From NCBI GenBank assembly GCA_045539475.1, contig JAZQFJ010000027.1, forward strand, positions 54,371-118,370: DNA of 64,000 bases, written 5' to 3'. Shown here one piece after another: positions 8,911 to 17,998 of this stretch. Position 1 is the first letter of the stretch; the number at the start of each line of letters is the position of its first letter. The translations under genes and the position numbers were made by a program. The notes beneath the pieces were generated by a model, which was not told where the DNA came from, ran no database searches, and was given only the letters and a program-made list of their open reading frames with translations. This DNA is from SIG480 sp045539475 (lineage in GTDB: Bacteria > Bacillota > Clostridia > Oscillospirales > JAAYXM01).

Positions 8911-8946
8911 AAAAAAACAATCAGGCAACCGAAGAAAACGGCTGCC
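8911..8946 (-). terminator. Terminator after the HPr-like gene
   Basis: On the minus strand, GGCAGCCG (8946-8939) pairs with CGGTTGCC (8931-8924) around a 7-nt loop, with one G-T pair. A run of seven T (8917-8911) follows. It stands between the HPr-like gene and murD. Confidence 0.75.
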
Positions 8947-8963
8947 GGATCGTTATATTTAAA

Positions 8964-9203
8964 TTAATCCTCGACAACAATGTCCTTTACAAGCTCACGG
9001 AAAGCCTTGTATTCTTCCTCCGTTCCGTTTACGGAAACTGTTACGGGTTTTGTGAGGTCGATGCTGAAGATACCCATAATAGATTTTGCATCGATAACAT
9101 ATCTGCCGGAGATGATGTCGATATCGCACATCTGCGAGCAAGCGGCATTTACGAAGCTTTTAACCTCATTGATGGACGAAAGCGTAATTTTGAAATTGTA
9201 CAT
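8964..9203 (-). CDS. HPr-family protein lacking the phosphoryl-accepting histidine
   Basis: A 79-residue protein with the HPr fold: YVIDAKSIMGIFSIDLTKPV matches the region round HPr Ser46, and the serine is kept (Ser41 here). The usual GxHARPA motif with the active His15 is absent; that region reads TLSSINEVKSFVNAA. It therefore cannot take a phosphoryl group from PTS enzyme I in the normal way. By comparison with Bacillus Crh it may act only as a regulatory, serine-phosphorylated partner in carbon control. Similar His-less small HPr proteins occur in clostridia. It has its own strong promoter, a good ribosome binding site (AAGGGAGA) and its own terminator, and lies divergent from mtaB. Confidence 0.8.
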   Translation of the reverse strand: MYNFKITLSSINEVKSFVNAACSQMCDIDIISGRYVIDAKSIMGIFSIDLTKPVTVSVNGTEEEYKAFRELVKDIVVED

Positions 9204-9230
9204 AATTTAAGTCTCCCTTCAAATTTTATA

Positions 9231-9281
9231 TTGCCTTTTGGCATATAAATAAAGTATAATACTTTTGGAAGCTTTTTTCAA
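9231..9281. promoter_or_regulatory. Overlapping divergent promoters for the HPr-like gene and mtaB
   Basis: Minus strand, toward the HPr-like gene: TTGAAA (9276-9281), 17 bp, TATACT (9253-9258). Plus strand, toward mtaB: TTGCCT (9231-9236), 18 bp, TATAAT (9255-9260). The two -10 elements overlap, so the promoters should compete. Confidence 0.65.
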
Positions 9282-9310
9282 CCATTTCTATGTAAATTTT
9301 AGGTGAACTT

Positions 9311-10603
9311 ATGAAAATTTATTTTTATACCCTTGGCTGCAAGGTCAATCAATTTGAAACACAGGCTCTTTCCCTGCTTCTTTCAGAGAATGGGCACGAG
9401 GTTTGCGAACACCCGGAAAATGCAGATGTGATTGTGATAAACACCTGCACGGTAACAGCCGTGAGCGATCAGAAATCAAGAAGCGCAATCCGGAGATTTG
9501 CCAAAAATTATCCCAACGCAAAAATCGCGGTATGCGGCTGTCTTTCGCAGATAAATCCCGAAAGCATAAGGAACATCGAAGGAGTATCTGTTATCGCCGG
9601 CACCGCCGCGAGAGACGTGTTTGTTGAAAATATATGCAATATAACAAATGTAAACAATCATAGCTTTACACCTGACAATTCTTTAAAGCGCCGCGAGTTT
9701 GAATACCTGCCGGCAGGCGGACTTCACGGCCACACACGCGCTATGCTGAAAATAGAGGACGGCTGCACAAATTTCTGCACTTATTGCATAATTCCCTATT
9801 CCCGCGGTCCCGTGCGTTCACTTGCCCCCGACAATGCCGTTGCTGAATGCAGAAAGCTACATGCGCAAAACTACAAAGAGATTGTTCTTACGGGAATCGA
9901 GATTTCCTCATACGGAAAAGACCTTGTCCCGAAATCGGAGCTTTCCGCGCTCGTTGCGCAGCTGTGCAACGAGTTTCCCGACATCCGCTTCAGGCTTGGT
10001 TCAATAGAGCCGAGAACGATAACTAAAGAGTTTTGTGAAAAGCTCACCTCCTTTACAAACTTATGTCCGCATTTTCACCTTTCTATGCAAAGCGGCTGCG
10101 ATGAAACCCTTTCGCGTATGCACAGAAAATACGACACGGAGCGCTTTTATCTCTCCGTTTCCCTTCTGCGAAAGTATTTCCCCGGTTGTGCAATTACAAC
10201 CGATATGATTGTCGGCTTTCCCGGCGAAACAGAGGATGAATTTGAAGCCACACTCGCGTTCATCGAAAAGTGTGAGTTTTCATCGATGCACATATTCCCG
10301 TATTCCAAGCGCGCAGGCACACCCGCAGCAAAGATGGAAAACCAGATTACAAAAGCGGAGAAAACCGAGCGCGCCCGCCGCACATCCGACGTTGCAAAGC
10401 GAATGGAAAACGGATATCTCAAAAGCCTTGTCGGCAGCGTACAGTCCGTTCTTTTCGAGGAACCGTGTGACGGATATTTCGTCGGACACGCGAAGAACTA
10501 CGTGCGTGTTTACGTGAAGTGCATCGACGATATGAAAAACAACATTAAAAACGTTAAAATATGCGATTTGTATCTTGACGGGTTGCTCGGGGAGATTTTA
10601 TAA
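9311..10603 (+). CDS. mtaB: tRNA t6A37 methylthiotransferase MtaB
   Basis: A 430-residue radical SAM enzyme that adds a methylthio group to t6A37 of tRNAs reading ANN codons. The N-terminal UPF0004 domain starts with MKIYFYTLGCKVNQFET. Its cluster-binding cysteines are C10, C46 (NTCTVT) and the CGC near 75-77. The radical SAM CxxxCxxC is C152/C156/C159. A TRAM-like C-terminus follows about residue 375. TLGCKVNQFET rather than the MiaB form separates it from MiaB. The start is ATG with a weak AGGTGA site 5 bases upstream. It is monocistronic and is followed by murB with its own promoter. Confidence 0.93.
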   Translation: MKIYFYTLGCKVNQFETQALSLLLSENGHEVCEHPENADVIVINTCTVTAVSDQKSRSAIRRFAKNYPNAKIAVCGCLSQINPESIRNIEGVSVIAGTAARDVFVENICNITNVNNHSFTPDNSLKRREFEYLPAGGLHGHTRAMLKIEDGCTNFCTYCIIPYSRGPVRSLAPDNAVAECRKLHAQNYKEIVLTGIEISSYGKDLVPKSELSALVAQLCNEFPDIRFRLGSIEPRTITKEFCEKLTSFTNLCPHFHLSMQSGCDETLSRMHRKYDTERFYLSVSLLRKYFPGCAITTDMIVGFPGETEDEFEATLAFIEKCEFSSMHIFPYSKRAGTPAAKMENQITKAEKTERARRTSDVAKRMENGYLKSLVGSVQSVLFEEPCDGYFVGHAKNYVRVYVKCIDDMKNNIKNVKICDLYLDGLLGEIL

Positions 10604-10650
10604 TTCCCTCATCTCTTGCTCCGAATACTTTTCATGTGCTTCGCTTTGTT

Positions 10651-10687
10651 GCTTTTTCTTGAACAGAAAAAGCATTTGTGGTATACT
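10651..10687 (+). promoter_or_regulatory. murB promoter with inverted repeat over the -35
   Basis: TTGAAC (10659-10664), a 17-bp spacer and TATACT (10682-10687) preceded by TGG (extended -10). The -35 sits in a hairpin-like repeat, GCTTTTTCT (10651-10659) and AGAAAAAGC (10665-10673). The same block recurs at the dinB promoter. Confidence 0.65.
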
Positions 10688-10720
10688 AAATATATAATCA
10701 TTTTTGAAGGAATCATCATT

Positions 10721-11614
10721 ATGCTAAAAACAATATCTGATCTGCTCCTCAACATCCCGGATTTATTCATTCTTTGGGATGAGCAGATGTCTCTCCACAC
10801 AACATTCAGAATAGGAGGTCCCGCAAGGCTGTTTCTTGATGCACATTCCGTTGACGCCGCACTGCGTGCGCTTGATATTCTCAGCGGATTTGGTGTATCT
10901 CCTCTCATTCTCGGAAACGGCAGTAATCTTGTTGTTTCCGATGACGGTATTGACGGGGTTGTTCTCAAGCTTTCATGCAACAAGATTTCTGTTTCCGGAA
11001 ACAGAATCTTTGCCGAAGCGGGAGCTACGCTTTCTTCTGTCGCGGCAATTGCACAGCGGCGTGGTCTCGGCGGTTTTGAATTTGCCCACGGAATTCCCGG
11101 AAGCGTCGGCGGAGCTCTTGTTATGAACGCAGGTGCATACGGCGGCGAAATATCGCAGGTGCTTTCAAAAAGCACATACGTTTCTCACGACGGAATATTT
11201 ACAATCCCCGTCAAAGAACATAAATTCGGCTACCGAACAAGCATTTATAAACAAAATTCTGCCTTCACTGCTTTGTCTGCCGAGTTTTCCCTTTACGAAG
11301 ACTCCTCTGATGCGATAGCCTCAAAAATGCGTGAGCTTGCCGAGCGCCGGCGTGACAAACAGCCGCTTGAATTTCCAAGTGCCGGAAGCGTTTTCAAGCG
11401 TCCCGAAGGGCATTTTGCCGGAGCATTGATCGAACAATGCGGTCTCAAAGGCTTTTCAATCGGCGGGGCTGAGGTTTCCGAAAAACACGCAGGCTTTATC
11501 ATAAACCGCGGCGACGCAACCGCCGACGATGTTAAAAGGCTTGTTGAACATATAAAGAATACCGTTTTGAAGGAGACGGGTGTAACACTTGAATGTGAAA
11601 TCTGTTTTGTATAA
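10721..11614 (+). CDS. murB: UDP-N-acetylmuramate dehydrogenase
   Basis: A 297-residue FAD enzyme that reduces UDP-GlcNAc-enolpyruvate to UDP-MurNAc with NADPH. TTFRIGGPA near residue 28, ILGNGSNLVVSDDG and GIPGSVGGALVMNAGAYGGE are the FAD-binding signatures. EFPSAGSVFKRPEG carries the catalytic serine of the type II form typical of Gram-positives. The ATG at 10721 follows AAGGAA by 8 bases; the frame is open further upstream but that part crosses the promoter. It begins the conserved Firmicutes set murB-rapZ-yvcK-whiA, with only 16 bases to rapZ. Confidence 0.96.
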   Translation: MLKTISDLLLNIPDLFILWDEQMSLHTTFRIGGPARLFLDAHSVDAALRALDILSGFGVSPLILGNGSNLVVSDDGIDGVVLKLSCNKISVSGNRIFAEAGATLSSVAAIAQRRGLGGFEFAHGIPGSVGGALVMNAGAYGGEISQVLSKSTYVSHDGIFTIPVKEHKFGYRTSIYKQNSAFTALSAEFSLYEDSSDAIASKMRELAERRRDKQPLEFPSAGSVFKRPEGHFAGALIEQCGLKGFSIGGAEVSEKHAGFIINRGDATADDVKRLVEHIKNTVLKETGVTLECEICFV

Positions 11615-11630
11615 AGGAATGTGAAAGAGT

Positions 11631-12491
11631 ATGGATTTTTTCATAATATCGGGGATGTCAGGTGCCGGTAAAAGCCGCGCTGCATCGGTTCTTGAGGATA
11701 TGGGGTTTTACTGCGTTGACAATATGCCGCCGGAGCTTATCCCGAAGTTTGCGGAAATGTGCATTGCCGCAAACAGCCGTTTTTCTCAGGTTGCACTTGT
11801 TACGGACATCCGCGCCGGAATTGATTTTTCTGCGCTTTTTGAAGCTCTTGACAGCATAAAAACGCTTGACTGCAATTATAAAATTCTTTATTTTGAAGCT
11901 TCAACCGATGTTATCATAAAGCGATATAAAGAAACCCGCAGGCGTCACCCGCTCTTTGAGGAAGGCGTTTCAATAGAAAAAACAATAGAAAAAGAAACAG
12001 AAATGCTTGCAGGTGTTCGCGCGCGGGCAGATTATATAATCGACACCACTACGCTCACCTCGCTCAATCTGCGCTCACGGCTTATCCAGTTTTTTGATGA
12101 TAACACCCTGCGCGACCAGTCTATGATTGTTAACGTTTCATCCTTCGGCTTCAAGTACGGCATTCCGGCTGATGCAGACCTTGTTTTTGATGTGCGCTTT
12201 CTTCCGAATCCGTACTATGACATCTCTCTCCGACCGAAAACGGGGCTTGACAAAGAAGTTTATGACTATGTAATGAAATTCCGCCAGACGCAGGACTTTC
12301 TTTCCCACCTTTACAGCATGACAGATTATCTCATTCCGCAATACGTAGAAGAAGGCAAAACCTCGCTCAATATTGCTATCGGCTGTACCGGCGGCAAGCA
12401 TCGCTCGGTTACCCTTTGCGAAGCACTGGGAGAGCACATTGCAGAGCTCGGCTACAGAACGGTTAAGATGCACCGTGATGCATCAAGATAA
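11631..12491 (+). CDS. rapZ: RNase adapter protein RapZ / YvcJ nucleotide-binding protein
   Basis: A 286-residue P-loop protein. The Walker A motif is GMSGAGKS (8-15), followed by a conserved DNMPPELIPKF. The C-terminal half contains FLPNPYY and the signature IAIGCTGGKHRSV. In E. coli RapZ directs RNase E to GlmZ; the Gram-positive YvcJ form hydrolyses nucleotides and affects competence, with no proven RNA target. It lies in the murB-rapZ-yvcK-whiA cluster, 16 bases after murB and 22 before yvcK, so the genes are co-transcribed. The length is normal. Confidence 0.95.
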   Translation: MDFFIISGMSGAGKSRAASVLEDMGFYCVDNMPPELIPKFAEMCIAANSRFSQVALVTDIRAGIDFSALFEALDSIKTLDCNYKILYFEASTDVIIKRYKETRRRHPLFEEGVSIEKTIEKETEMLAGVRARADYIIDTTTLTSLNLRSRLIQFFDDNTLRDQSMIVNVSSFGFKYGIPADADLVFDVRFLPNPYYDISLRPKTGLDKEVYDYVMKFRQTQDFLSHLYSMTDYLIPQYVEEGKTSLNIAIGCTGGKHRSVTLCEALGEHIAELGYRTVKMHRDASR

Positions 12492-12513
12492 TTCATCTTT
12501 GGGAGATTATGAA

Positions 12514-13494
12514 ATGAATCCGGAAAATTCAACCGGTCACGGCATTGTCGCCATAGGCGGAGGAACAGGGCTTTCCACAATGCTTCGCGGCCTGAAAAGA
12601 CACATTGACGATATAACGGCGATTGTTGCGGTTTCCGACGACGGCGGAGGAAGCGGGGTTCTTCGGACTGACCTTAATATGCTCCCGCCCGGAGATATAC
12701 GCAACTGCATCATAGCCCTTTCAAACACTGAGCAGCTTATGTCCCGTCTCTTGTCTCACCGTTTTCACGAGGGTTTGCTTGACGGGCAGAGCTTCGGTAA
12801 TTTGTTTTTAGCAGCACTCAATCAGGTAACCGGTTCTTTTTACCAGTCTGTGCGCTATATGAGCGATGTTCTGGCAATAACCGGTCGGGTTCTCCCCGTC
12901 ACCACGGAGGATGTGCACATAGAGGCAGAATTCGAAAACGGTGCCGTTGTTCGCGGCGAATCCAATATAAATACACAGAAAAAACTTCTGGACAGTCCTA
13001 TACGGCACATCCGTATGATACCGGAGCATCCGAAGGCACTTTCCGACACTATAAGCGCAATAACAAATGCGCGTCTTCTTATCTTCGGTCCCGGAAGCCT
13101 GTATACAAGTATAATTCCGAATCTCCTCGTTGACGGAATCGTCGATGCCGTCCGTGCATCAAATGCACGAAAGGTCTACATATGCAACGTGATGACCCAG
13201 GACGGCGAAACGGAAAACTATACTGCAACTGACCACATAAAAGCCCTTTTCGACCATTCCTATGATGGGCTTTTTGACACGTGCATCGCAAACAGTGCCG
13301 AAATCTCGCGCGAGCTTATAAAAAAATATGCCGCAGAGGGTGCAGAGCCAATGCCGATTAATGAAGAGGACTTTAAAAAGATGGGCATAAAGCTTATCCT
13401 CAAGCCACTGATTTCAGAAAACACACCGCTTGCACGCCACGACCCGGCAAGACTTGCCAAGGTTATTATGGATGTGTATAACGGGAAACTATAA
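12514..13494 (+). CDS. yvcK: Gluconeogenesis/morphogenesis factor YvcK (CofD-like)
   Basis: A 326-residue protein of the YvcK/CofD family. IVAIGGGTGLSTMLRGLK near residue 11 and VSDDGGGSGVLR form the nucleotide-binding site, PPGDIRNC and FGNLFLAALNQVTGSF follow, and FGPGSLYTSIIPNLLV is near the middle. In Bacillus it binds UDP-GlcNAc and is needed for normal cell shape on gluconeogenic carbon. The ATG at 12514 is chosen because GGGAG lies 8 bases upstream; an in-frame ATG at 12478 would overlap rapZ and lacks a site. It is the third gene of the cluster, 25 bases before whiA. Confidence 0.95.
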   Translation: MNPENSTGHGIVAIGGGTGLSTMLRGLKRHIDDITAIVAVSDDGGGSGVLRTDLNMLPPGDIRNCIIALSNTEQLMSRLLSHRFHEGLLDGQSFGNLFLAALNQVTGSFYQSVRYMSDVLAITGRVLPVTTEDVHIEAEFENGAVVRGESNINTQKKLLDSPIRHIRMIPEHPKALSDTISAITNARLLIFGPGSLYTSIIPNLLVDGIVDAVRASNARKVYICNVMTQDGETENYTATDHIKALFDHSYDGLFDTCIANSAEISRELIKKYAAEGAEPMPINEEDFKKMGIKLILKPLISENTPLARHDPARLAKVIMDVYNGKL

Positions 13495-13519
13495 CACGCG
13501 AAAAGGATTGGTCATAAAG

Positions 13520-14443
13520 ATGACTTTTTCTGCAAAGATAAAAGAAGAGCTGTGCTCTTTGCCAATAAAGAATGCTGAAGCCGCACTTGCAGAGCTGTGC
13601 GGTATGGTGCTTTTTGCAAACGCAACAAAAAGCACTAAAATCAAGCTCACAACGGAAAACAAAAGCATTGCACACCGTGCATCATGGCTTTTAAAAAGCC
13701 TTTTCGGATTTGATTTCGACAAGAAAATCGTTCCCGTTGGAAGCATCAGAAAATTCAGCCTGATAATTGAAAACGCCGACAAGCTTCACGAAATATTTGA
13801 TGCATTCGGAACTGACCCGAAAATTTCAATCCGCTTAAACGCCGCCATTGCGGAAACGGATGAAGCTCGCGCCGCTTTCTGCCGCGGAGCTTTCCTTACC
13901 GGTGGCTCGGTGACAGACCCCGAAACAGGCTACCACCTTGAGCTTGTAACATCACACAATAACTTAAGCCGCGAGGTTATCTCGTTGCTTTTTGAGCTTG
14001 AGCTTCCCGCAAAGCTTGCGGCAAGAAAATCAAATAACATAATTTACTTAAAAGAAAGCGGACATATAGAGGATTTTCTCACCCGCATAGGTGCGCCGCT
14101 TTCTGCGCTTGACCTCATGCAGACAAAGCTTTTAAAGGACGTAAGAAACAAGATCAACCGCAAGGTAAACTGCGAGGTCGCCAACATGACGAAAACTGCG
14201 GATGCCGCAAAAACCCAACTCAACGCAATAAAAATTATCAAGGAGCACACAGGGCTTGAAGCTCTTACGCCTCAGCTTTACGATGCGGCAATTCTCCGCA
14301 CGGAAAACCCGGAGCTTTCCCTTTCAGAGCTTGTAAAACTCTCTGGCGGAAAAGTCGGGCGCTCCGGACTTAACCACAGATTAAACAAGCTTATCGCAAT
14401 TTCAGAGGATATTTTATCACGAAAGGATGCACAGGACAAATGA
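13520..14443 (+). CDS. whiA: DNA-binding protein WhiA
   Basis: A 307-residue protein. Residues about 1-200 resemble a degenerate LAGLIDADG homing-endonuclease fold without the catalytic motif (GAFLTGGSVTDPETGYHLE in the middle). The last 90 residues form a helix-turn-helix ending in KVGRSGLNHRLNKL. WhiA is a sporulation regulator in Streptomyces and affects chromosome segregation and division in Bacillus. The ATG at 13520 matches the family start (TFSAKIKEEL); AAAAGGA lies rather far upstream (about 12 bases). The stop codon overlaps the dnaE start (ATGA), showing translational coupling. Confidence 0.94.
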   Translation: MTFSAKIKEELCSLPIKNAEAALAELCGMVLFANATKSTKIKLTTENKSIAHRASWLLKSLFGFDFDKKIVPVGSIRKFSLIIENADKLHEIFDAFGTDPKISIRLNAAIAETDEARAAFCRGAFLTGGSVTDPETGYHLELVTSHNNLSREVISLLFELELPAKLAARKSNNIIYLKESGHIEDFLTRIGAPLSALDLMQTKLLKDVRNKINRKVNCEVANMTKTADAAKTQLNAIKIIKEHTGLEALTPQLYDAAILRTENPELSLSELVKLSGGKVGRSGLNHRLNKLIAISEDILSRKDAQDK

Positions 14444-17400
14444 GCGGCTTTGTACATCTTCATGTTCACAGCGAATACAGTCTTCTCGACGGTGCCTGCC
14501 GTATAAACCGACTTTGCGAGCACGCAAAGCAGCTCGGTCAGCCGGCTGTTGCCATAACTGACCACGGCGTAATGTACGGGATTATCGATTTTTACCGCGC
14601 GGCGAAAGCCGCAGGGGTTAAGCCTATTATCGGTTGTGAAGTGTATATGGCTCCGCGCTCTATGACGGATAAGGAGGGCTCTGCCGACAGAGAGCCTGCC
14701 CATCTTGTTCTTCTCTGCAAAAACGAAACCGGATATAAAAATCTTATTCATCTCGTCAGTGCATCCTTTATGGAAGGCTTTTACGGCAAGCCGCGAATTG
14801 ACCTTGATATCCTGAGAAAGCACTCGGAAGGGCTCATCTGCCTTTCTGCGTGTATTGCAGGGACGATTCCGCGCCTTATTCTGCGCGGTGACTTTGACGG
14901 TGCTCTTGAATATGCAAAAGAGCTTTACACAATCTTCGGAACAGATAATTTTTATCTTGAAATACAGGACCACGGCATTGAGGAACAAAGAGTCGTCAAC
15001 CGTGAAATAGTCAGAATCTCACGCGAAACAGGAATCCCGCTCGTTGCAACAAATGACGCACATTACGTAACACGCGAGGATGCGTATATCCAGGACGTTC
15101 TGATGTGCATACAGATGAACAAATCTGTCAGTGACCCCACCAGAATGAAGTTTGCAACAAACGAGTTTTACATCAAGAGCGAGGAAGAAATGCGCGACCT
15201 TTTCCCTCTGCAGCCGGAAGCGCTTGAAAACACACTGAAAATCGCTGAAATGTGTAATCTTGAGTTTGAATTCGGCAATCATCACCTTCCCGAATATGAC
15301 ACTCCAAAAGAATATGCAGACTCGCTTGCATATCTTAAGCATCTTGCAAACGACGGCTTTTCCCGCCGCTATCCCGACTCCCCCGCTGGATACAGAGAAC
15401 GCCTTGATTATGAGCTTGATATGATTACCCGGATGGGATATGTCGACTATTTTCTCATCGTGTGGGATTTTATAAATTATGCACGCTCTCAGGATATACC
15501 GGTAGGACCCGGGCGCGGAAGTGCTGCAGGAAGCATTGTTTCATACTGTCTCGGCATCACGAACATTGACCCGATGAAGTATAACCTGTACTTTGAGCGC
15601 TTCCTTAATCCTGAAAGAATAAGTATGCCGGATATCGACGTTGACTTCTGCTACGAGCGACGTCAGGAGGTAATTGACTACGTTGTACGCAAATACGGCG
15701 AGAGCCGCGTTGCGCAGATAGTCACCTTCGGTACAATGGCAGCACGCGGATCTATCCGCGACGTTGCGCGCGTACTTGATCTTCCGTATAATGAAGCCGA
15801 CACAATTGCAAAAAACGTTCCGAACGAGCTTCATATGACGCTTGAAAAGGCGCTTAAGGTTTCAAAGCCGTTCCACGATTTTTACGAAGCGGACGAAAAA
15901 TACAAGAAGCTTATTGATACCGCCATTGCGATTGAAGGTATGCCGAGGCATGCCTCTACCCACGCAGCAGGCGTTGTCATTACCAAAAATGCCGTTTCAT
16001 CCTACGTGCCCCTTGCCAAAAATGACGAAGCGGCGGTAACGCAGTTTACAATGGTCACGCTTGAGGAGCTCGGCCTTCTCAAAATGGACTTTTTGGGGCT
16101 TCGCAACCTCACCGTGCTCCACGATGCCGAGGTTCTTGTGCGCAAGCACACGCCCTCCTTTTCATTGTCCGATATTCCCGACAATGACGAGCTGACCTTC
16201 CGCGAGCTTTCTCTTGGACGCACAGCAGGTGTTTTCCAGCTTGAAAGCCAAGGCATGACGTCTGTTGTCGTAGGAATGAAGCCGCAGTCAATAGAAGATA
16301 TCACCGCTATTGTTGCACTTTACCGTCCCGGCCCGATGGACTCTATTCCCCACTATATAAGCTGTAAAAACAATCCCGAAAACATAAAATATCAGCATCC
16401 GATGCTGAAGGAAATTCTCGAGGTTACCTACGGCTGTATTGTTTACCAGGAACAGGTTATGGATATTTTCCGCAAGCTTGCCGGATATTCGCTCGGACGA
16501 GCTGATATGGTTCGCCGTGCTATTTCCAAGAAGAAAGAAAAGGACCTTCTCCGCGAGAGACAGAACTTTGTTTACGGAAACGAGCAAGACGGCATCGCAG
16601 GTGCCATCAATAACGGAATTCCGGAAGATGTTGCAAACAAGATATTCGATGATATCGTCGCGTTCGCAAACTATGCGTTCAATAAGGCACACGCCGCAGC
16701 ATATGCTGTTGTTTCATATCAGACGGCGTATATGAAGTTCCATTACCCGCGCGAATATATGGCAGCGCTTCTCACCTCCGTTCTTGACTTCACAGACAAG
16801 CTTGCCGGATATTTCGAGCTGTGCCGCGAGATGGGAATAAAGGTTCTTCCTCCGGATATCAATGAGTCATCTGCAAGCTTCACGGTAAGCGGTGAAAACA
16901 TTCGTTTCGGTCTTGCCGCAGTAAAAAACGTCGGGCGTTCTTTTGTGAAAACACTTACAGAAGAGCGCGACGCCGGAGGACCGTTCCGCTCTCTGCGTGA
17001 TTTCTGCATGCGCTTACAATCGCGAGAGCTTAACCGCCGTGCACTTGAGAACCTTATCAAGTGCGGAGCCTTTGAAAGCACCGGCGCAAACCGCGCTCAG
17101 CTTCTTCAGGTTTATGACGGCATCTTAAACGGAATATCATATATGAAGAGCAAAACAATAGAAGGACAGTTTAATCTTTTCACATCCGATACAGAAAATG
17201 AGGAACCGATGTACACCGAAGATCCACTTCCGCGCATTTCTGAGTATCCGCCCAAAACAATACTGTCGTTTGAGCGCGAGACGCTCGGTATTTATCTGTC
17301 GGGACATCCTTTGGATGATTATGCTCCTCTCCTGGAAAGGCTCAGAACCGAAACCGTTTCCGATGCGCTCAACACCGAAAAGCACAACGACGGTGACAGC

Positions 17401-17895
17401 GTTTTTATCGCCGCTTGCGTCTCATCGGTGCGTCTTAAGGCAACAAAAAGCAACGCGATGATGGCTTACGCCGTGTTTGAAGGAACGGTAGGCTCGATTG
17501 AGGGTATCATTTTTCCGAAGGTGCTCGAAAAGCATCAGGCTGTTCTTGAAGAGAGTGCTATTATAGTTATCCGCGGAAGAATAAGCACTCGCGAGGATTC
17601 TGCACCTCAGCTTATATGTGACGAACTTCACAAGATATCCGAATACGAATATATGAACACAGACACATCCGGCACAGACAAGCTTTATCTGCGTTTTCCG
17701 TGCGAGGACTGTCAGAATGCAAAAGCAGTCAAAGCAATGACAACGGCGTTTCCCGGAAAGCTTGAAACGATAATGTATTTCGAGGACACAAAAAAGCGTG
17801 TCCGGACGCATATGGCAAATGATGTAATGCTCTTTAACCGTCTTCGCGAAATGCTCGGTGCAGAAAACGTTGTACTGAAAAACGCCGGAGATTAG
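14440..17895 (+). CDS. dnaE: DNA polymerase III subunit alpha, DnaE type
   Basis: An 1151-residue replicative polymerase. It has an N-terminal PHP domain (FVHLHVHSEYSLLDG, residues 4-18), the polymerase core with GPGRGSAAGSIVSYCLGITN and the catalytic aspartates in MPDIDVDF (about 396-403). The thumb/fingers region contains YQEQVM and NKAHAAAYAVVSYQ, then come a helix-hairpin-helix region and an OB-fold near residues 965-1050. There is no DnaQ-like exonuclease insertion, which distinguishes it from PolC. In Firmicutes DnaE works beside PolC. The start overlaps the whiA stop by 4 bases. pfkA follows after its own promoter, an order common in clostridia. Confidence 0.97.
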   Translation: MSGFVHLHVHSEYSLLDGACRINRLCEHAKQLGQPAVAITDHGVMYGIIDFYRAAKAAGVKPIIGCEVYMAPRSMTDKEGSADREPAHLVLLCKNETGYKNLIHLVSASFMEGFYGKPRIDLDILRKHSEGLICLSACIAGTIPRLILRGDFDGALEYAKELYTIFGTDNFYLEIQDHGIEEQRVVNREIVRISRETGIPLVATNDAHYVTREDAYIQDVLMCIQMNKSVSDPTRMKFATNEFYIKSEEEMRDLFPLQPEALENTLKIAEMCNLEFEFGNHHLPEYDTPKEYADSLAYLKHLANDGFSRRYPDSPAGYRERLDYELDMITRMGYVDYFLIVWDFINYARSQDIPVGPGRGSAAGSIVSYCLGITNIDPMKYNLYFERFLNPERISMPDIDVDFCYERRQEVIDYVVRKYGESRVAQIVTFGTMAARGSIRDVARVLDLPYNEADTIAKNVPNELHMTLEKALKVSKPFHDFYEADEKYKKLIDTAIAIEGMPRHASTHAAGVVITKNAVSSYVPLAKNDEAAVTQFTMVTLEELGLLKMDFLGLRNLTVLHDAEVLVRKHTPSFSLSDIPDNDELTFRELSLGRTAGVFQLESQGMTSVVVGMKPQSIEDITAIVALYRPGPMDSIPHYISCKNNPENIKYQHPMLKEILEVTYGCIVYQEQVMDIFRKLAGYSLGRADMVRRAISKKKEKDLLRERQNFVYGNEQDGIAGAINNGIPEDVANKIFDDIVAFANYAFNKAHAAAYAVVSYQTAYMKFHYPREYMAALLTSVLDFTDKLAGYFELCREMGIKVLPPDINESSASFTVSGENIRFGLAAVKNVGRSFVKTLTEERDAGGPFRSLRDFCMRLQSRELNRRALENLIKCGAFESTGANRAQLLQVYDGILNGISYMKSKTIEGQFNLFTSDTENEEPMYTEDPLPRISEYPPKTILSFERETLGIYLSGHPLDDYAPLLERLRTETVSDALNTEKHNDGDSVFIAACVSSVRLKATKSNAMMAYAVFEGTVGSIEGIIFPKVLEKHQAVLEESAIIVIRGRISTREDSAPQLICDELHKISEYEYMNTDTSGTDKLYLRFPCEDCQNAKAVKAMTTAFPGKLETIMYFEDTKKRVRTHMANDVMLFNRLREMLGAENVVLKNAGD

Positions 17896-17924
17896 AAAGT
17901 TAAAAAATTGTCATATCATAGCTA

Positions 17925-17952
17925 TTTACTTTTTTAATCTTAATGGTATAAT
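17925..17952 (+). promoter_or_regulatory. pfkA promoter
   Basis: TTTACT (17925-17930), a 16-bp spacer and a perfect TATAAT (17947-17952) preceded by TGG, an extended -10. The leader to pfkA is about 40 nt with GAAAGG as ribosome binding site. Confidence 0.65.
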
Positions 17953-17998
17953 TAATATATAGAATAAGTTAGTTTTCTGTTTGAAAGGTTGATTTACT

